Below are positions 1 to 13,400 of a DNA stretch of 64,000 bases, one piece after another. Origin of the DNA: Physcomitrium patens (taxonomy: Eukaryota > Streptophyta > Bryopsida > Funariales > Funariaceae); assembly GCF_000002425.4 (NCBI RefSeq), contig NC_037273.1, forward strand, positions 10,504,000 through 10,567,999, given 5' to 3'. The translations under genes and the position numbers were made by a program. The number at the start of each line of letters is the position of its first letter. Position 1 is the first letter of the stretch. The notes beneath the pieces are model-generated. The model did not search any database. It worked only from the letters and a program-made list of their open reading frames with translations, and was not told the origin of the DNA.

Positions 1-1231
1 AAGTGGTGGATTTGGCATAAATTCATATTAATATATGATGATGATAATAATGATAATAATAATTTTAACAAATAAGAAGAATGAAAAAGATGGGAAATGA
101 ATATGCATGAATGATTGGGTCACCAAACTTAAAATCATAAGTATTATTTAATACCCTCTTTAATGGAAACAAACCAACCCACACCTTATTAATAAACAAG
201 TGGAAATAGAGAAAGAAAATGGACAGACGAAACATGGATTAAAATTGATAATTGTTTGAAAATGTTTATATGGAGGGGTATCTAATGCCTTTTAAAGTCT
301 TATAATGATACAAGGTATTCATCTGACCTAATTGCATTATTGTATCTTCATGCCTTTTTTTTTTTATCAAGAATTAATTTAATTGCCATCTATGGAGAGT
401 AAAAATCAAGTGGAAATAAATGTTTATTTTCTCATTTTTTATATTGAGATTTTTTGAAACCATTTTATGATTTTTGAAAATTCCTTTTTGATGGCTTCTT
501 ATAAACTTTAACAATTATAAAACAGTGATGTTTCTTTAAGAATCAAGGAACGGTTGCTTCATAAACTCAAAATAATATATTTTTCAAAATTTTCAATAAA
601 AACATAAAATTTAATATCCATTGACATTTGTTTTTTGAGATTTGTTTTTTGTAATTTTGTTTCCTTCTGCAACCTCCTCTTCTCAAAGCAGAAAGTTTGA
701 TACATTTTGTCAAGCTATGCATTGCAACTATAAGTGAATTTGATCAAACATTCATTAAACATCTCTATTGTGTGCATGTTTCTTTGTCAGTGTGTAATTT
801 TGTGTATAATAACTCAATAATTTTTTGTATTAAAGAATCTAAATATAATTTCATAGGCATCTTTAAAATAAATAGATTTTATCTCACTATATGTGTATGT
901 ATATATATATATATATATATACACTTATATAACCCAACTTGCAAATATTTATTTTAATTTAACTTGTAGACTAGAATCTTTATTATTCTTTTAAATTATT
1001 TCTAATTAAACAATAGCATTAAACAAATTTGAGATTTAATCTATTTTATTCTAACAAAAGTGTCCAACATATAGACAACAAAAAACTTAAATTAGTACTT
1101 GAGAAATCAATAGATAAAGTGTTACCTATGATTTTTATAAACATATCTTTTTAAAATTGAAAATAAAAAAATCAGGATTTATAAATTTATTAATTAGAAC
1201 ACACACAAACACACCCCCCCCACACACACAT

Positions 1232-1270
<39 letters not shown>

Positions 1271-1794
1271 ATTTAGTTTTTAGATGTGATTATGTTTTTA
1301 TAATACTGTTTATTAATTATAGTAATATTGATATAATAAAATTAATAATCATAATGTAAATAATAACTCATACTTATACCACTAATTATAAACTTGAGAG
1401 AATGAGTTTCTGAAAACATTTACTATTTAAAATATATAATGTAAAGTTTATAATTTATTTAGCATACAATGCCCAAGTTAAAACATCAAAAATATAATCC
1501 TAATTAAACTATTTATTATAATTACAAATGTTAAACACACAAACAACAAGCCAGAGTAAACTAATAATTTGATGAATATGTTGTAGATATCAATGAAAAT
1601 AAGTATTTACTTAAATAAAGATGAAAGTGCATCTACTCTATAAAAAAAAACTTCTAAATGCATGGATGTATGTTTCTTAGAAATAAAAATAAATTCTGAA
1701 TACATATATTTAAATTCAATTCACATGTAAATGTTGTGATTTAAGTCCACAGAAGAATAATTTAAAACCAATTTTTTATGATAATTGTATTTAG

Positions 1795-1827
<33 letters not shown>

Positions 1828-3159
1828 GAAAATTTTATTATTTCAACTATTTTGATTATTTAAATAAAAAAACTAAACAAACAGAAGAAAAAATATAATA
1901 GGGTAATAATATTATAAACCATGCTAATTTGTTTTTTTTAAATGTTGGATTTATATATATCTTCCAATATGCCATGTGATCATTTTAAATTTTTGTAGAA
2001 ATCTTTTATATACAGAAGACTACTAAGGAAGCATTCTATATTTTGATCATGTTTTGCTAGCTTTGTAGTTTTTAGATTAAAATTACATAAAATTTCTTTT
2101 AGTTAATATAAATAAAAGCGAAGTCAAGGTCTTCTTGAATTTTATTAGTACTCATAATAGTACGATCTCAATTTTGGATTATCTATTATCTTTTAATTTA
2201 TTTTTTTAAATAATAATATATTTGTGAATATGTTTTAGAAAATTTGGTGAAAAAAGACTCAAAAATAAAATATGGAATTAAGATAAATTTAATATAATTT
2301 TTGAGATTATAAAGGGAAGGAATAGGAGTAAATAATTAAAATCATAAAAAGGACCAATGATAACATTTGTATTCATGTGTATATATATATATATATATAT
2401 ATATTTAACAATTGGAATTATGGAAGTTTGAAATAAATTCAAACATATATTGAAAAAATGGAAGAAAATGGTGAAGGACTTTGTGTTGCTAGATATGAAC
2501 TGTTCCATTCAATTTTATTACACTTTGAACTTCATTTGAAAATACACACATTAATGTAACTTCGTAATTATGACACAGTAATGATTTCTATGAATTATTT
2601 TTTCATACGTCAACCCAGAACATAATAATATCAATAATAAAAAAATAAGAGTATTACTATTAAGTTAAAAAATTAGACTACATTTCAAAAAATGAAATTA
2701 CAATGTAGAATTTGTATGATGATGTATATAATAATATGTATATTAGTTTTCGACTAATATATCAAAACAGAACAAAATAATCACATTCAAAAAAGAAATC
2801 GGTTCTAATGACCAAAAGATGAATATATGTTATGTTATGTTTAAAACTTAGAATGTTTCCCGGAGTTTTTAAATATACTTATACATAAAATTACGATATC
2901 TGTAAAAAAAATAAATAAAATGATGCATGAAATTAAATTGGTTCAAAAGTACTTTGCAAAAGATATTTACTTTGAGTCAAACGTGGTTACAATTTGAGAA
3001 AAATTAAATATCATTTTTGATAATATCAGGTTCAAAATAACAGCACACACACAAAATAAAAATAGATTAAAGTAACATATATATATATATATATATATAA
3101 GCATATTTAAAGCTTTTCATAAATGGCATATTTTGGTTCACCATAAAGCAAGACCCATT

Positions 3160-3720
3160 TTGTCAACAGAAAGTCCCCCCTTCTAGAAATAAGGATTTAA
3201 AGTTCCAGAAAAAAGGAAAAGAAAAAAGAAAAAGAATTCTCCACTGCCCACATTCAAGGAAGTGCGACATCCTCGATTCCGTGGGCAAACCCCAACGCCA
3301 GCTAGACACGCTTCGTGGCGTTCTAATTGACCTACGTGGACCCCGTTGTAAAATCCTACGTGTACCTACCTCGCCAACTTTGACCGGCTCTTTGGGAACG
3401 TCGTGCACACGCTCCCAATCAGTGACATGTGTTGTTCGAGGTTCTGTGCTCTTCATTGGGAACGGGGATCCAGCGTTCCATTGATTCCTCGGTTCCTCCT
3501 CTTCACGGCCCGCTTCTGCCACCTGGAGAATTACTGCATTGTGACTGGTCCATGTCAGCAAAGCGGAGGTGCAAGTGTGAATGGAGACACAAGGATCACC
3601 ACATCAGCACAGTCCATGTGGAAGGGCTCGGATAGGAGGTGACAATGACTGGGCGACCGACGTGGCCCTTCTCGATCACTCGTGGATGACACCTTGCCCC
3701 TTCCAGTGAATTTTTCATTG
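3160..3720. other. GC-richer islet of unknown origin with ACGTG motifs
   Basis: About 550 bp of balanced composition embedded in strongly AT-rich DNA, with sharp edges on both sides. It carries several ACGTG cores (around 3332, 3357 and 3659), the core of plant ABRE/G-box elements. Reading frames are open on both strands for 65-130 codons, but none resembles a known protein and the overlapping frames are what GC-richer DNA gives by chance. It may be a promoter or CpG-rich remnant of a lost gene, or a small unrecognised gene. Confidence 0.35.
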
Positions 3721-3946
3721 ATTCATATGTTACATGTACATCCATTTCGTTTCATCCGTTGGGGTGGAGGGGTTCCAGTGATGGATTTTGCAATATTGAT
3801 ATCAGTTGTTTTGAAACATTTGTTTGTATACCAGAATCAGGAGATAATTTCTCAAAAGTGGTGGAATTGACCCACACTTGCTGTATTTTTTTTTTTTTTT
3901 CCTGGAAATTTAAAAAATTATTTTTGAATTAAATTCTATTCAACAA

Positions 3947-3992
<46 letters not shown>

Positions 3993-4251
3993 CTTTTTAA
4001 AGTAATTATAGGCACTTTTCTCTCTATATTTTGAATGTATAAAAACGATTAACAACCCATATTCTGAAATCCAGCTGTAGTTCGTTCTTACTCATATCAA
4101 AATTTATAATTTTCTTTGATTACTTTCTGTCTATTTTTGTATTGAGTATTTTCTTTATTATAACTCTATGTGGTTATCAAAGAATACCAAATTTATTGAG
4201 CGACATATGAAATGTGTTTTGAAATTTTCATGAGTAACTATAATATATTTG

Positions 4252-4291
<40 letters not shown>

Positions 4292-6159
4292 AAGTACAAT
4301 ACAATAAAACCTTTATGTTTTATTTGTTTTTTGAACTAATTTAACTATTTATTTTAAACTAACCAGTATTAAACTAAGTAGTGTGATAAACCGAAGATTA
4401 ATTGCTAAGCCTTAAAACAGCTAAGAGATTTTTAAAAAGAGTACAAGGATTAGGAAAAATGAAGTATTTATTTAAACTAAAATTTCTAATAATAATAAAT
4501 TTATATATTATATAATATTTATTTTTAAAATTTGTAATTTTAGAAATATAGTCCAATTATATTAGAATTATAGAAATAAAAAATTATGCAAGAATTTAGA
4601 ATAATAATTTTATACATTGTTTTTTAATAATAAATGCATAAAAATATTATTTAGTATTTGGTTTGTTATAAATTATTGAAAAATATAATCTTTCTAGATG
4701 CATAAGATTCAATTTTTTTACATAAGTAATAAAAATATAGATTCTTTAAAGTTTCTAAAAGAGCTTGTATATTAATAAAAAGCAAGAGAATTACAAACTA
4801 ATATATGCTTATAGAAGATATTATTACAACTAAAGATGTATTTTTTGAATAAATAAATTCCTTAGATATGACTTACTTATGTCATGCACAAATAGATTGA
4901 GTAAGTAAATAAGGACGTTTTGAATCACGAAGGTATCAACTTCTAAAGGAAGTACATTATTTTAAAGTAAGATTTTGTGAACATTTTGTAGAGGAAAGTC
5001 AATACAAAGTAAACTTTGATAGTACATTGTATAATATTGAAAGTATGCTAAACTACATACATTGTGATATGTAGGAACTTGGACGTGTATAATAAATAAA
5101 AAATTCAAGTATTTATTAGCTTGAACTAATAAAATAAAAACTTCATCAAAAACATAGAAAATAAATAAATAAACAAATAAAATGAATAGTTGTTAGACTT
5201 AAAAAATGAAAAGAATGATACCAAACAATCAATCAATTCATCAATTTATAACTTTATTTATTATGAAAAGAAATCATATTATTATTATTATTATTATTAT
5301 TATTTTAATTCTTAAAAAATGATTGATTATTTTTCTATAGACAAATAAATTATTTATCACTTTGGATTTTTTTAGCACTTATCAAAAAAATATGAGGTTT
5401 GTATTGATATAAGTTAGAAGTATAGTAATATGAAATACTTATAAATTCACTACCAAACCATCAAAGATTCAAGAGAACTAAGTATTTGAAATGAGCCTTA
5501 GGTTTTTGTTCTTATTGCACAAGTTTGTAGTCTATTGACATGGACTTTTTAGTGTAAACACACTAATAACTAGCTTAGACTCCAAGGTCCAATTGACATG
5601 TGGACACTTGTCTTGTTAGGGTGCATGACAATCTTAGAAGGTGGCAATAACTATATGTTGACTATTGGCTAATATGGCAACTATGAATTGTCAACTAATA
5701 ACACAATTTTAACCGTCTACATAGATAATCACATAATATCTGATAACAATTACACATGTATATATACATTCTTTTAACAACACTTTCTAAAATATAGAAT
5801 AGAAAAAAAAATTAATTTAATGTACTTAGATAACAAATCAAATCATATTATGCAATTCTAAACTATTGCATAAAATTTAGACTAAATTATTAATATTAGT
5901 AATCTTTTAGTAAATCTTTATACATCTATTGTTATTATAATATAAAATAATATAACTGAAAATTAAATTTTAAAAAAATTTTAAATAGATAACTTGCTTC
6001 AATAATAAATTAAATTAGATCTTATAATAAAATAAAGAAACCACTAGATAGATATCTTCCCTGCACTATGAGGATGCCTTTATTTATTTACCTTTATTTA
6101 TTTATTTTTAATGTTTAAACTATGTAGACATCCATTGTGCTACACATCAATATAACAAT

Positions 6160-6358
6160 CAGTGTTTGAAGTCTTGTATGATTATTTTTACTTGAATTTC
6201 AGTATAAATAAAATGAAGCCTATTTTAAGTAAACAAAACCTTTATTTGTTTTTATGGAACTTGTGTTTCAGTATATATTTATTAATGCCAACAAAGTTGA
6301 TTTTCTTTTTATACTGAAATTCAAGTTATAAATATAGTACAAGAGTCTTCAAACATAG
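6160..6358. repeat. Foldback: imperfect inverted repeat, arms of about 45 nt
   Basis: The 16-mer CTTGAATTTCAGTATA at 6191-6206 is repeated as its exact reverse complement at 6310-6325. Similarity continues outward, with a few mismatches and gaps, over TTGAAG/CTTCAA blocks to roughly 6160 and 6358. The loop is about 100 nt and AT-rich. This fits a small foldback transposon (MITE) or a hairpin RNA precursor; I saw no target-site duplication. Confidence 0.55.
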
Positions 6359-7138
6359 TTTTGAATGATGTTTGTTTATTTTATTTGTTCATTAAATTGA
6401 TGTAAAGGCACAAAGGTTATCCATACAACAAAAGAGATGTGTTTACAGAGAAGGGTGATGCAAGCACAATGTTTACCTAGAAGTGTTTGGATGGGCTTGC
6501 ATTCACTAATCTTGCTTTGTCTCATAATTAATTTGTAAATTTCAAAATTCTATATGTATTTAAATTTATTTTTTTAACACTTCAAATAAATTGAACAAAT
6601 AAATTTCTAATAGGTTAGAATAAATAATATTTAAGCTAGATGTTTTAATATTTATAAAGATATTTTAGTAGAAATTTAATGATTTACTATTCAAGTTGTA
6701 TTACTTAAATTGATATTTTATATAAATATAAATGTATACATAAATAAATTAATAAATTAATATACTAGCATTGGAGCTTCTTTTTTATTTTTTTAAAATT
6801 AGTATACTAAAATAAATTATTAATTTAAAATTATGATTCAAATCATTTTTCTCAACTTGGAGTTCATAGATACCTTCCTCCCATTTAAAGTCAACTTTAA
6901 TATGGTGACAAATGCCACACATGAAGTGAACTCAATAATTTCAAAAGTAGAAAGAATCTTAGTCCTTTTTAAGTCAACCCAATCATAATTCTATTATAAA
7001 ATTATAGTTGATTTATTCTAAAATAAAAATCACGATGACAGCTTCAGAAATACATATTCCCGAATATTGCTTTAGTCTAGTGGGCCGTCCACACGTCATC
7101 GAAGACGACGACGACAAAGACCACAGCGAAGACGACGT

Positions 7139-7528
7139 ACATGCATGCATGCGAGAAAAAAGCTTAAACAGATTGACGACGAACGACGACAACGAACGAG
7201 GAAGAAGGCGGTGAGAGCAGGAGGCGAGAGCAGCGGAACCAGGTTATGAGCTGTTGCGAAGGCGCTTTCACCGCAAGGAAAGAGTAGAATCAACGCTAAG
7301 CATGAATAATTTGTTGTTGTAGGAAAAAATCGCAAGTAGAATGCGCAACCTACAGTCTGGAATGTGCATTATTTCACCGCCTGCATTCCCCAATTCACTC
7401 TGGGCCCCAGCTTCTCACCCTGGCCCTTCTCGTAACGGTGGTGCAGCTGCTGCTGCTTGCGAGGTGTGCAGCTGAATGTGAGCCGAGTCCACACTCTGTT
7501 TAAGCTTTTTTCTCGCATGCATGCATGT
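7139..7528. repeat. Perfect 33-bp inverted repeat with 324-nt spacer
   Basis: The arm at 7139-7171 starts ACATGCATGCATGCGAG and ends AAGCTTAAACAG; its exact reverse complement lies at 7496-7528. Each arm contains an ATGCATGCATGC block (RY-type GCATGC motifs), an A6 or T6 run and AAGCTT. TA dinucleotides lie next to the outer CATGCATG of both arms, which would suit a 2-bp TA target duplication. The spacer is GC-richer than typical MITEs and codes for nothing recognisable. Confidence 0.8.
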
Positions 7529-7544
7529 ATACTTGCTTGCTTGT

Positions 7545-7568
7545 TTGCGTTGCGTTGCGTTGCGTTGC
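7545..7568. repeat. TTGCG pentanucleotide microsatellite
   Basis: Nearly five tandem TTGCG units immediately after the right arm of the 33-bp inverted repeat, preceded by shorter CTTG repeats. Confidence 0.8.
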
Positions 7569-9470
7569 TTTGTGCTCCTCTGTTGCACTCATGTCGCGGA
7601 TTCTCCTCCCGAGAACTGGCGGCTCTGGGCCCATCGGGATTGAATAGACTCGTTCCTCGGCCTATTTGGCTTCTTTTGCCCTAGTTTCTACGCTGGAAGT
7701 CGTGGGAGAATCTGATGTGGGGGAGTAGAAGTAGATACGTGATGGCTTCTCACGTTGTGCGCGTTGAATGCGACCAAACGGTTGGGGTCGCGTTTGGGAA
7801 GCTGCTGGGGTCCACCCTCCCGCCCTTTCCGATTCCTCCTGGAAGCTCAGAATTACTACTGTTCTGTTTACTCTTCTTCTCCTTCTTCTTCTCTCCACAA
7901 CGACTCTCGTTGAATCCTGCGCGTTAGGTGGCAACTCCTGTTTAACGTAGTTATTTTCCCACCTGGGTGACATTTGCCAAACAAGTAAGACCTCGTGCAG
8001 CGGTAATAATGCGGATGACGCGTAGAGCTTGACATTGACTAACTGCGTTGGTGGGACCGTTTTATAATTCTCGTTTGAATCTCTTTCTTTCACCAAGGTT
8101 GAGCTGGGCACATGATCAGTATTGCTCGCCCTGTAACAGCTGTTGTTTGGACATGGCAAACCGATGAGAGTTTCAATCATAGAAAAGACAATTGGAATGA
8201 TCGTGTGAGAAATTAGGGTCTTCTCTGACAACCCAAATTCTGCTGGAGAGTTCTCGTCTCCGATGAGGTTGTTCCTGATCACCCATGCATGGCATCACAG
8301 TAACCCCTCAATGCAATTAGAGCGTCGGAATTTTTCTTGATGGCGAGCTGGCTGAATGTAACCATGATGCGAGAATCGGTAACACAAACGCCAAGTGCGA
8401 ATGTCTAAACACACACTCCAACGCAGCTCCAGAGTGTAAGAAAATGGTTTGCCGACAGGAACAACGGGCCAACAATAGTGAAAGGCTCATGCCACTATTG
8501 GGAGAGCAAAGACAAGCAAAATCCTCCGTATCCACGCACTTTTTACACACACAAGCACACACACAGGTGCTGGGGGAGTGAGCCTTGATCACGTCATCGG
8601 TTTGTTATTATTTTCTTGCTTTCCCCGAAATGAGTAGAATATTCGTTCAAAAATCAACACCCTTCTAACTGGCAAACAGTTACAATACTCAAGCACAGAT
8701 TCACTACTTTGCAATTTCAATGGTTACCGATAAAAGTCCGATTCAATCATGGCCGCGAATTAATGCAATTATGTGTCTGTATAAAAATTCTCGCGCAGAC
8801 CCTCTCCTGCTAAGTGAATCAGTCCCAGCTTCTGGAACTGGGCGAAGACTGTGTGCTCAACAGTTTCTTGAGACGTAGCGTTAGATTGAAGCGCTGCGGA
8901 ACTCTTATTACCCAATTGGAAGGGTAATAGTATTCATGACCACGAGGGTTAGAACAACCGTTTGTGGACTCGAGGTGCGATTCGTCGACTCGGGTGTGTG
9001 TGTGAGAGAGAGTGTGTGTGAGAGTGTGTGTGTTCGTGGCATGAAAACGTACGCGACTGGATGAGTCTTGGCGAGGATTGTTGGAATTGAGCTCAATCAG
9101 CTTCGTTATTGCTAATCAGACGATACACTTGGAGAAGCCTGAACTCTAGAAAGGCATCGTCGCGACACTGCAGCAGCTCAGGATAGGTGCGGGTAGAGCC
9201 GCGACGACGAAGAATCGAGAGTGTGGCGAGGTTTTTGGATTTGTTTTTTTCATTTTTTTCTTTTCTTTTCTTTCTTTAAAATAGTTTTATTCCTATATGG
9301 TGGGCGAGGGAAGAGATAGCTGCCCAAAGTCGTTTGACTAGGGGGTTGAGAGAGCGTCACTGTTTGGGGAGTTCGTGGTCAGTTCCAGTGGTGGGCCTTC
9401 AGGTGGTGCATGGCAACGCGGGCAGGAAGAGGGCGTTTGGAGGTACCTGATAGCTCGCTGCTTGTGGTCA

Positions 9471-9496
9471 TATAAATAATTTTTTGAACGTGTTTT

Positions 9497-9533
<37 letters not shown>

Positions 9534-10406
9534 GGGGCTTTAGGGCGGTGATTGCAGAAGAATGCATTAATTTTCTGTCCTGGCGAGAGGATTGCGAGGG
9601 AGCAGCGATATTGTGTTGAAGTGGAGGAAATTGAGCTGCATTGAGAAGTGAAGAGAACGCGAGTGATAGGTTCAGAGCTGGACTTTGAGGTTGGAAGAGC
9701 GTGTTTGAAAGAGAAGGTGGTGTGATCGGTATTTTTGTTTCTTACGATCTCGCTGTAGAATACTATTGAGATTCGATTGCTGGGGGAGGGGAATACCGCA
9801 GTTCTGTCTTCTTGACGAGCAATTGTGTACCGGACGTGTGCATCTTGGTTGCCTGCATGGGAACGATCATTGTGATTAGCATAACTTGTGAGTCGGTAGT
9901 TTTTGATGTTATGGCGAGTTTGTCGAGAAGATTAACGGTGTCGGGGTGAGAATTATTTCTCTGACATCTTGGATACTAGAGCATGAATTGTATCTCATTT
10001 GTTGACGGTGCGTGCACTGGTGGAGTGACGCTCAAGCTATTGTGGTTTCGGTGACGAACGCGGATGAGAGGTTCAGAAGTGTGCCAATGGGTTCATGTTC
10101 GAGCGTTAAGTTTCGCTAGTTTCAGTCGATCGGTACTCTTACATGTGGACAAAGACGGCTTTGAAATTCCTCTGTTTAGGTTTGCAGCTTCCACAAATTA
10201 GTCAGAGCAGCATCAAACTTCAAAAACTTGCAATTGCAGAAAATGCGCTCCGATTCCTGTTTCTGGACTTGATCACGTGCGGATTTCTGGCTTAATTCTG
10301 GAATAATCATTGCACTTTTGTGTGATAAACCAGTCGGTTTCAAGAAGTCGACATATATAGGTAGACATTTGGAGTGGTTGGATCTTGGCAGCAGAAAGTT
10401 GTCAAG
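9471..10406 (+). promoter_or_regulatory. Probable CSLC core promoter and long 5' leader
   Basis: A TATA-like TATAAATA lies at 9471-9478, about 30 bp before a (GA)15 tract, giving a plausible transcription start near 9500 and a leader of about 900 nt before the CSLC start codon. Long leaders with GA tracts are common in plant genes. The leader holds several upstream ATGs and I cannot exclude an intron in it. The start site is inferred, not seen. Confidence 0.35.
9499..9529. repeat. (AG)n microsatellite in CSLC leader
   Basis: An uninterrupted AG run of 31 nt directly downstream of the TATA-like box. GA tracts at this place can bind BBR/BPC GAGA-binding factors in plants (family knowledge); no function is shown here. 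Confidence 0.9.
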
Positions 10407-13400
10407 ATGACTCCGAAGTTTGATTTTGTCGATTGGTGGAGCAAGGAGCAGCATCGAGGGACTCCGGTGGTGGTTAAGATGGAGAACTCGAAGTATTCTC
10501 TTCTGGAAATTGAGAGCCCTACGAAGTCCAAATTTGAGGACCACCAAAACAAAGGGAAGCAAGGGAATGCCAAGCAACTGACGTGGGTGCTTCTTCTTAA
10601 AGCCCACAAGGCGGCGGGTTGTGTCGCTTGGGTGGCATCAGGAGTAATGTTGTTGCTTGCCGCGATCAAAACACGTCTCATTCTTGGCCAAGGGGTGGCT
10701 CAGCAAGACAAAAGCAAAGGAAAATTGTTTAAGGCCATCACAGCTTTTTTAATGTTTGCTGTGCTGATGTTGTGTATGGAAGTGGGAGCTCATGCTTTGA
10801 GTTGGCACTTCACAACGCCACACTGGCCTTCTTCTATTGGTATTCGGGACATCCCCCACGCCGTTTATGTTGGGTGGATGTACTCTCGTGCCAATTACAT
10901 TGCTCCTGCGCTGCAAAAGTTGACGAACTTCTGCATCGGGTTGTTCCTCATCCAGTCCGTGGATCGAATTGTATTGTTTTTGGGCTGTGTGTATATCAAG
11001 TGGAAGAAGATTAGACCTGTTCCGGTTAATCCATCCCTGGAGTCTGACGACGCCGAGAATCCCGACGGCGGCCACCCCATGGTTCTTGTACAGATTCCGA
11101 TGTGTAACGAGCGCGAGGTTTGTTCTAACCCAAGTTCTTCATGCCTTCACAATGGAGGTACTCTATTTTTCAGCATACTACAGTACTGGGTCTGCTCGTC
11201 TAGTCTGTGTAGGCGCTTTTATCAGTTTAAGGCGGTTAGCGATACAGATGAAATGATCCATTTAAATCATCCGAAGTATGAGGACCGCAGCTTCACGCCA
11301 TGTGTCACTGTTTTGGCTTCAGCAATTGGTGAAGATAAGCAAATTTACTCGACGATTGATTGACTTTGAGAGTTAGCTAGTTGTGCGTTACAACTTGTTT
11401 CCAGAGAGGTAATTTCCTCGACGATTTGTTCGAAATTTTCGGGTTTAAAATTAAAAGTTGGTTTCGTTGTGTGCAGGTATATGAACAATCCATAGCCGCC
11501 GTTTGTCAGCTTGACTGGCCACAATCTCGCATACTCATTCAGGTTTTGGACGATTCTTCGGATGTAGAGACACGCTTTCTGATAAAAGGCGAAGTGAATA
11601 AGTGGCAGCAGAAGGGAGCAAACATAAAATACAGACACCGGCCTGACCGCACAGGATACAAGGCTGGCAACATGAAGTCAGCCATGCAGTGTGATTACGT
11701 AAAGAATTACGAATTTGTCGCTATTTTTGATGCAGACTTTCAGCCCAAGCCAGACTTCCTGAAACGCACAGTTCCTCACTTTAGGGTAAGCTCTTGGTTC
11801 TCTTAGTCAGCTGATCAATCCAGAATTTTCCGTTTTCCTCAGACGGATATCTGAGCAGCTTTAGTTATTAATGAGGCGCTTTTTTTTTTCGTAAGAATCT
11901 CTTGTTGATTTCATTTCAATCAATACCCTTTCACAAGGTTATTTCTTTGCTTTGCTTTGTTTTTGTTTTTGTTTTGTTTTCTTTTGTTTTCGTTGAATCT
12001 ATGCGTTTAAATTCACTGACTTTTGAGTGCTTGTGAAAACCATCTATTGGTGGTTACAGGACAATCCAGAGCTGGCGCTTGTGCAAGCTCGGTGGTCATT
12101 CGTCAACACGGATGAAAATCTTCTCACACGCCTTCAGAACATTAATCTATCTTTCCACTTTGAAGTGGAGCAGCAAGTGAATGGTGCTTTCATCAACTTC
12201 TTCGGATTTAATGGCACGGCAGGAGTATGGAGGATCAAAGCACTTGAGGAGTCGGGTGGGTGGCTGGAACGGACTACTGTGGAGGACATGGATATTGCTG
12301 TTCGAGCTCACTTGCAGGGCTGGAAGTTTATTTTCTTAAACGACGTTCGGGTCAGTTGTCTTTGTCTTCTTTTGTACATTTCTTGTCCATTAAGTAATCA
12401 TCTTATCGTTGTGATCCCCCCTTCTGATGTACTTTTGGAGTGTTTTATTTTGTCAAAATCCTTCTGTGGATTTTTGAGTATCATGTGTCTGGAGCATTTG
12501 GGATGGTGTTACTGATCGATGATCCGGTGATCTATGTTGCAGTGTCTCTGTGAAGTACCGGAGTCATATGAAGCCTATCGCAAGCAGCAACACCGGTGGC
12601 ACTCCGGACCTATGCAACTATTTCGCCTTTGTCTTCCAGACATCATTCGAGCCAAGGTGAGTGGCAGTACCATTCGGGGGAGAATGCTGTATGTGACCAT
12701 TCTTAGGTGCAAGCATTTCTCAAAGTCTCATTGTGAATGTAGAACTAACAGGCAACCTGGTTCTGATGTTCTGCAGATCACGTGGATGAAGAAAGCAAAC
12801 ATGATCTTTTTGTTTTTCCTTCTCAGGAAGCTTATTTTGCCATTTTATTCATTCACACTCTTCTGCATCATCCTTCCCATGACCATGTTTGTGCCGGAAG
12901 CAACTCTACCAATTTGGGTTGTGTGCTACATTCCAGCACTCATGTCGATTTTAAATGTGCTGCCGTCACCAAAGTCATTCCCTTTCCTAGTTCCTTACCT
13001 GCTCTTTGAGAATACCATGTCGGTGACCAAGTTCAATGCCATGATTTCTGGTCTCTTCCAACTCAGCAGCGCGCATGAGTGGGTAGTGACCAAAAAGACC
13101 GGGCGAGCTTCTGAGGGAGAGCTTTTGAACATGGAGAAACTAGCAGCAAAGCCTGCTTCGGCTATTGACAGAGCCATGTCCGAGTCTAACATTGATGCGT
13201 TGAAGACAAATAATGCAACAATGAAACCGCTGCTACCTCCTTCAGTTCAAAATCCTACAGAACTTAAGAAGAAGAAGAACCGGCTGTATCGAAAGGAGTT
13301 AGCACTGGCTTTCTTGCTGCTTACAGCTTCTGCACGAAGCTTGCTTTCTGCGCAGGGAGTTCACTTCTACTTCCTACTCTTTCAAGGTATAACATTCTTG

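Larger units (their letters stand above)
1..7000. other. AT-rich intergenic region, no gene recognised
   Basis: Very AT-rich DNA full of stop codons in all frames, with no reading frame that resembles a known protein. It contains many (TA)n microsatellites (near 901-920, 1250-1270, 1798-1827, 2380-2404, 3078-3098, 3952-3980, 4260-4286), a CA-rich run near 1200-1250 and a (TTA)n run near 5278-5304. I saw no clear LTR, reverse transcriptase or transposase remnant, although the composition matches the transposon-rich right end of the window. A GC-richer islet (3160-3720) and a foldback (6160-6358) are listed separately. Confidence 0.6.
7000..9470. other. Upstream flank of CSLC, no gene recognised
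   Basis: Composition changes here from AT-rich to balanced. The longest open frame (minus strand, 7662-8282) begins with GTG, has low complexity and resembles nothing I know. Simple repeats include (TG)n/(GA)n near 8997-9031. A perfect 33-bp inverted repeat (7139-7528) and a TTGCG pentamer run are listed separately. I read the block as distal promoter or intergenic DNA of the CSLC gene. Confidence 0.45.

Noticed and set aside
3163..3642. Overlapping open frames on both strands in the GC-richer islet
   Set aside because: Mutually overlapping frames on both strands with no recognisable motif; expected by chance in GC-richer DNA.
1..7000. (TA)n runs considered as a regular array or matrix attachment signal
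   Set aside because: Spacing is irregular (about 300 to 900 bp) and such runs are common in AT-rich plant DNA.
7662..8282. 206-codon open frame on the minus strand upstream of CSLC
   Set aside because: Starts with GTG, low-complexity Arg stretch, no family resemblance, lies in probable promoter DNA.
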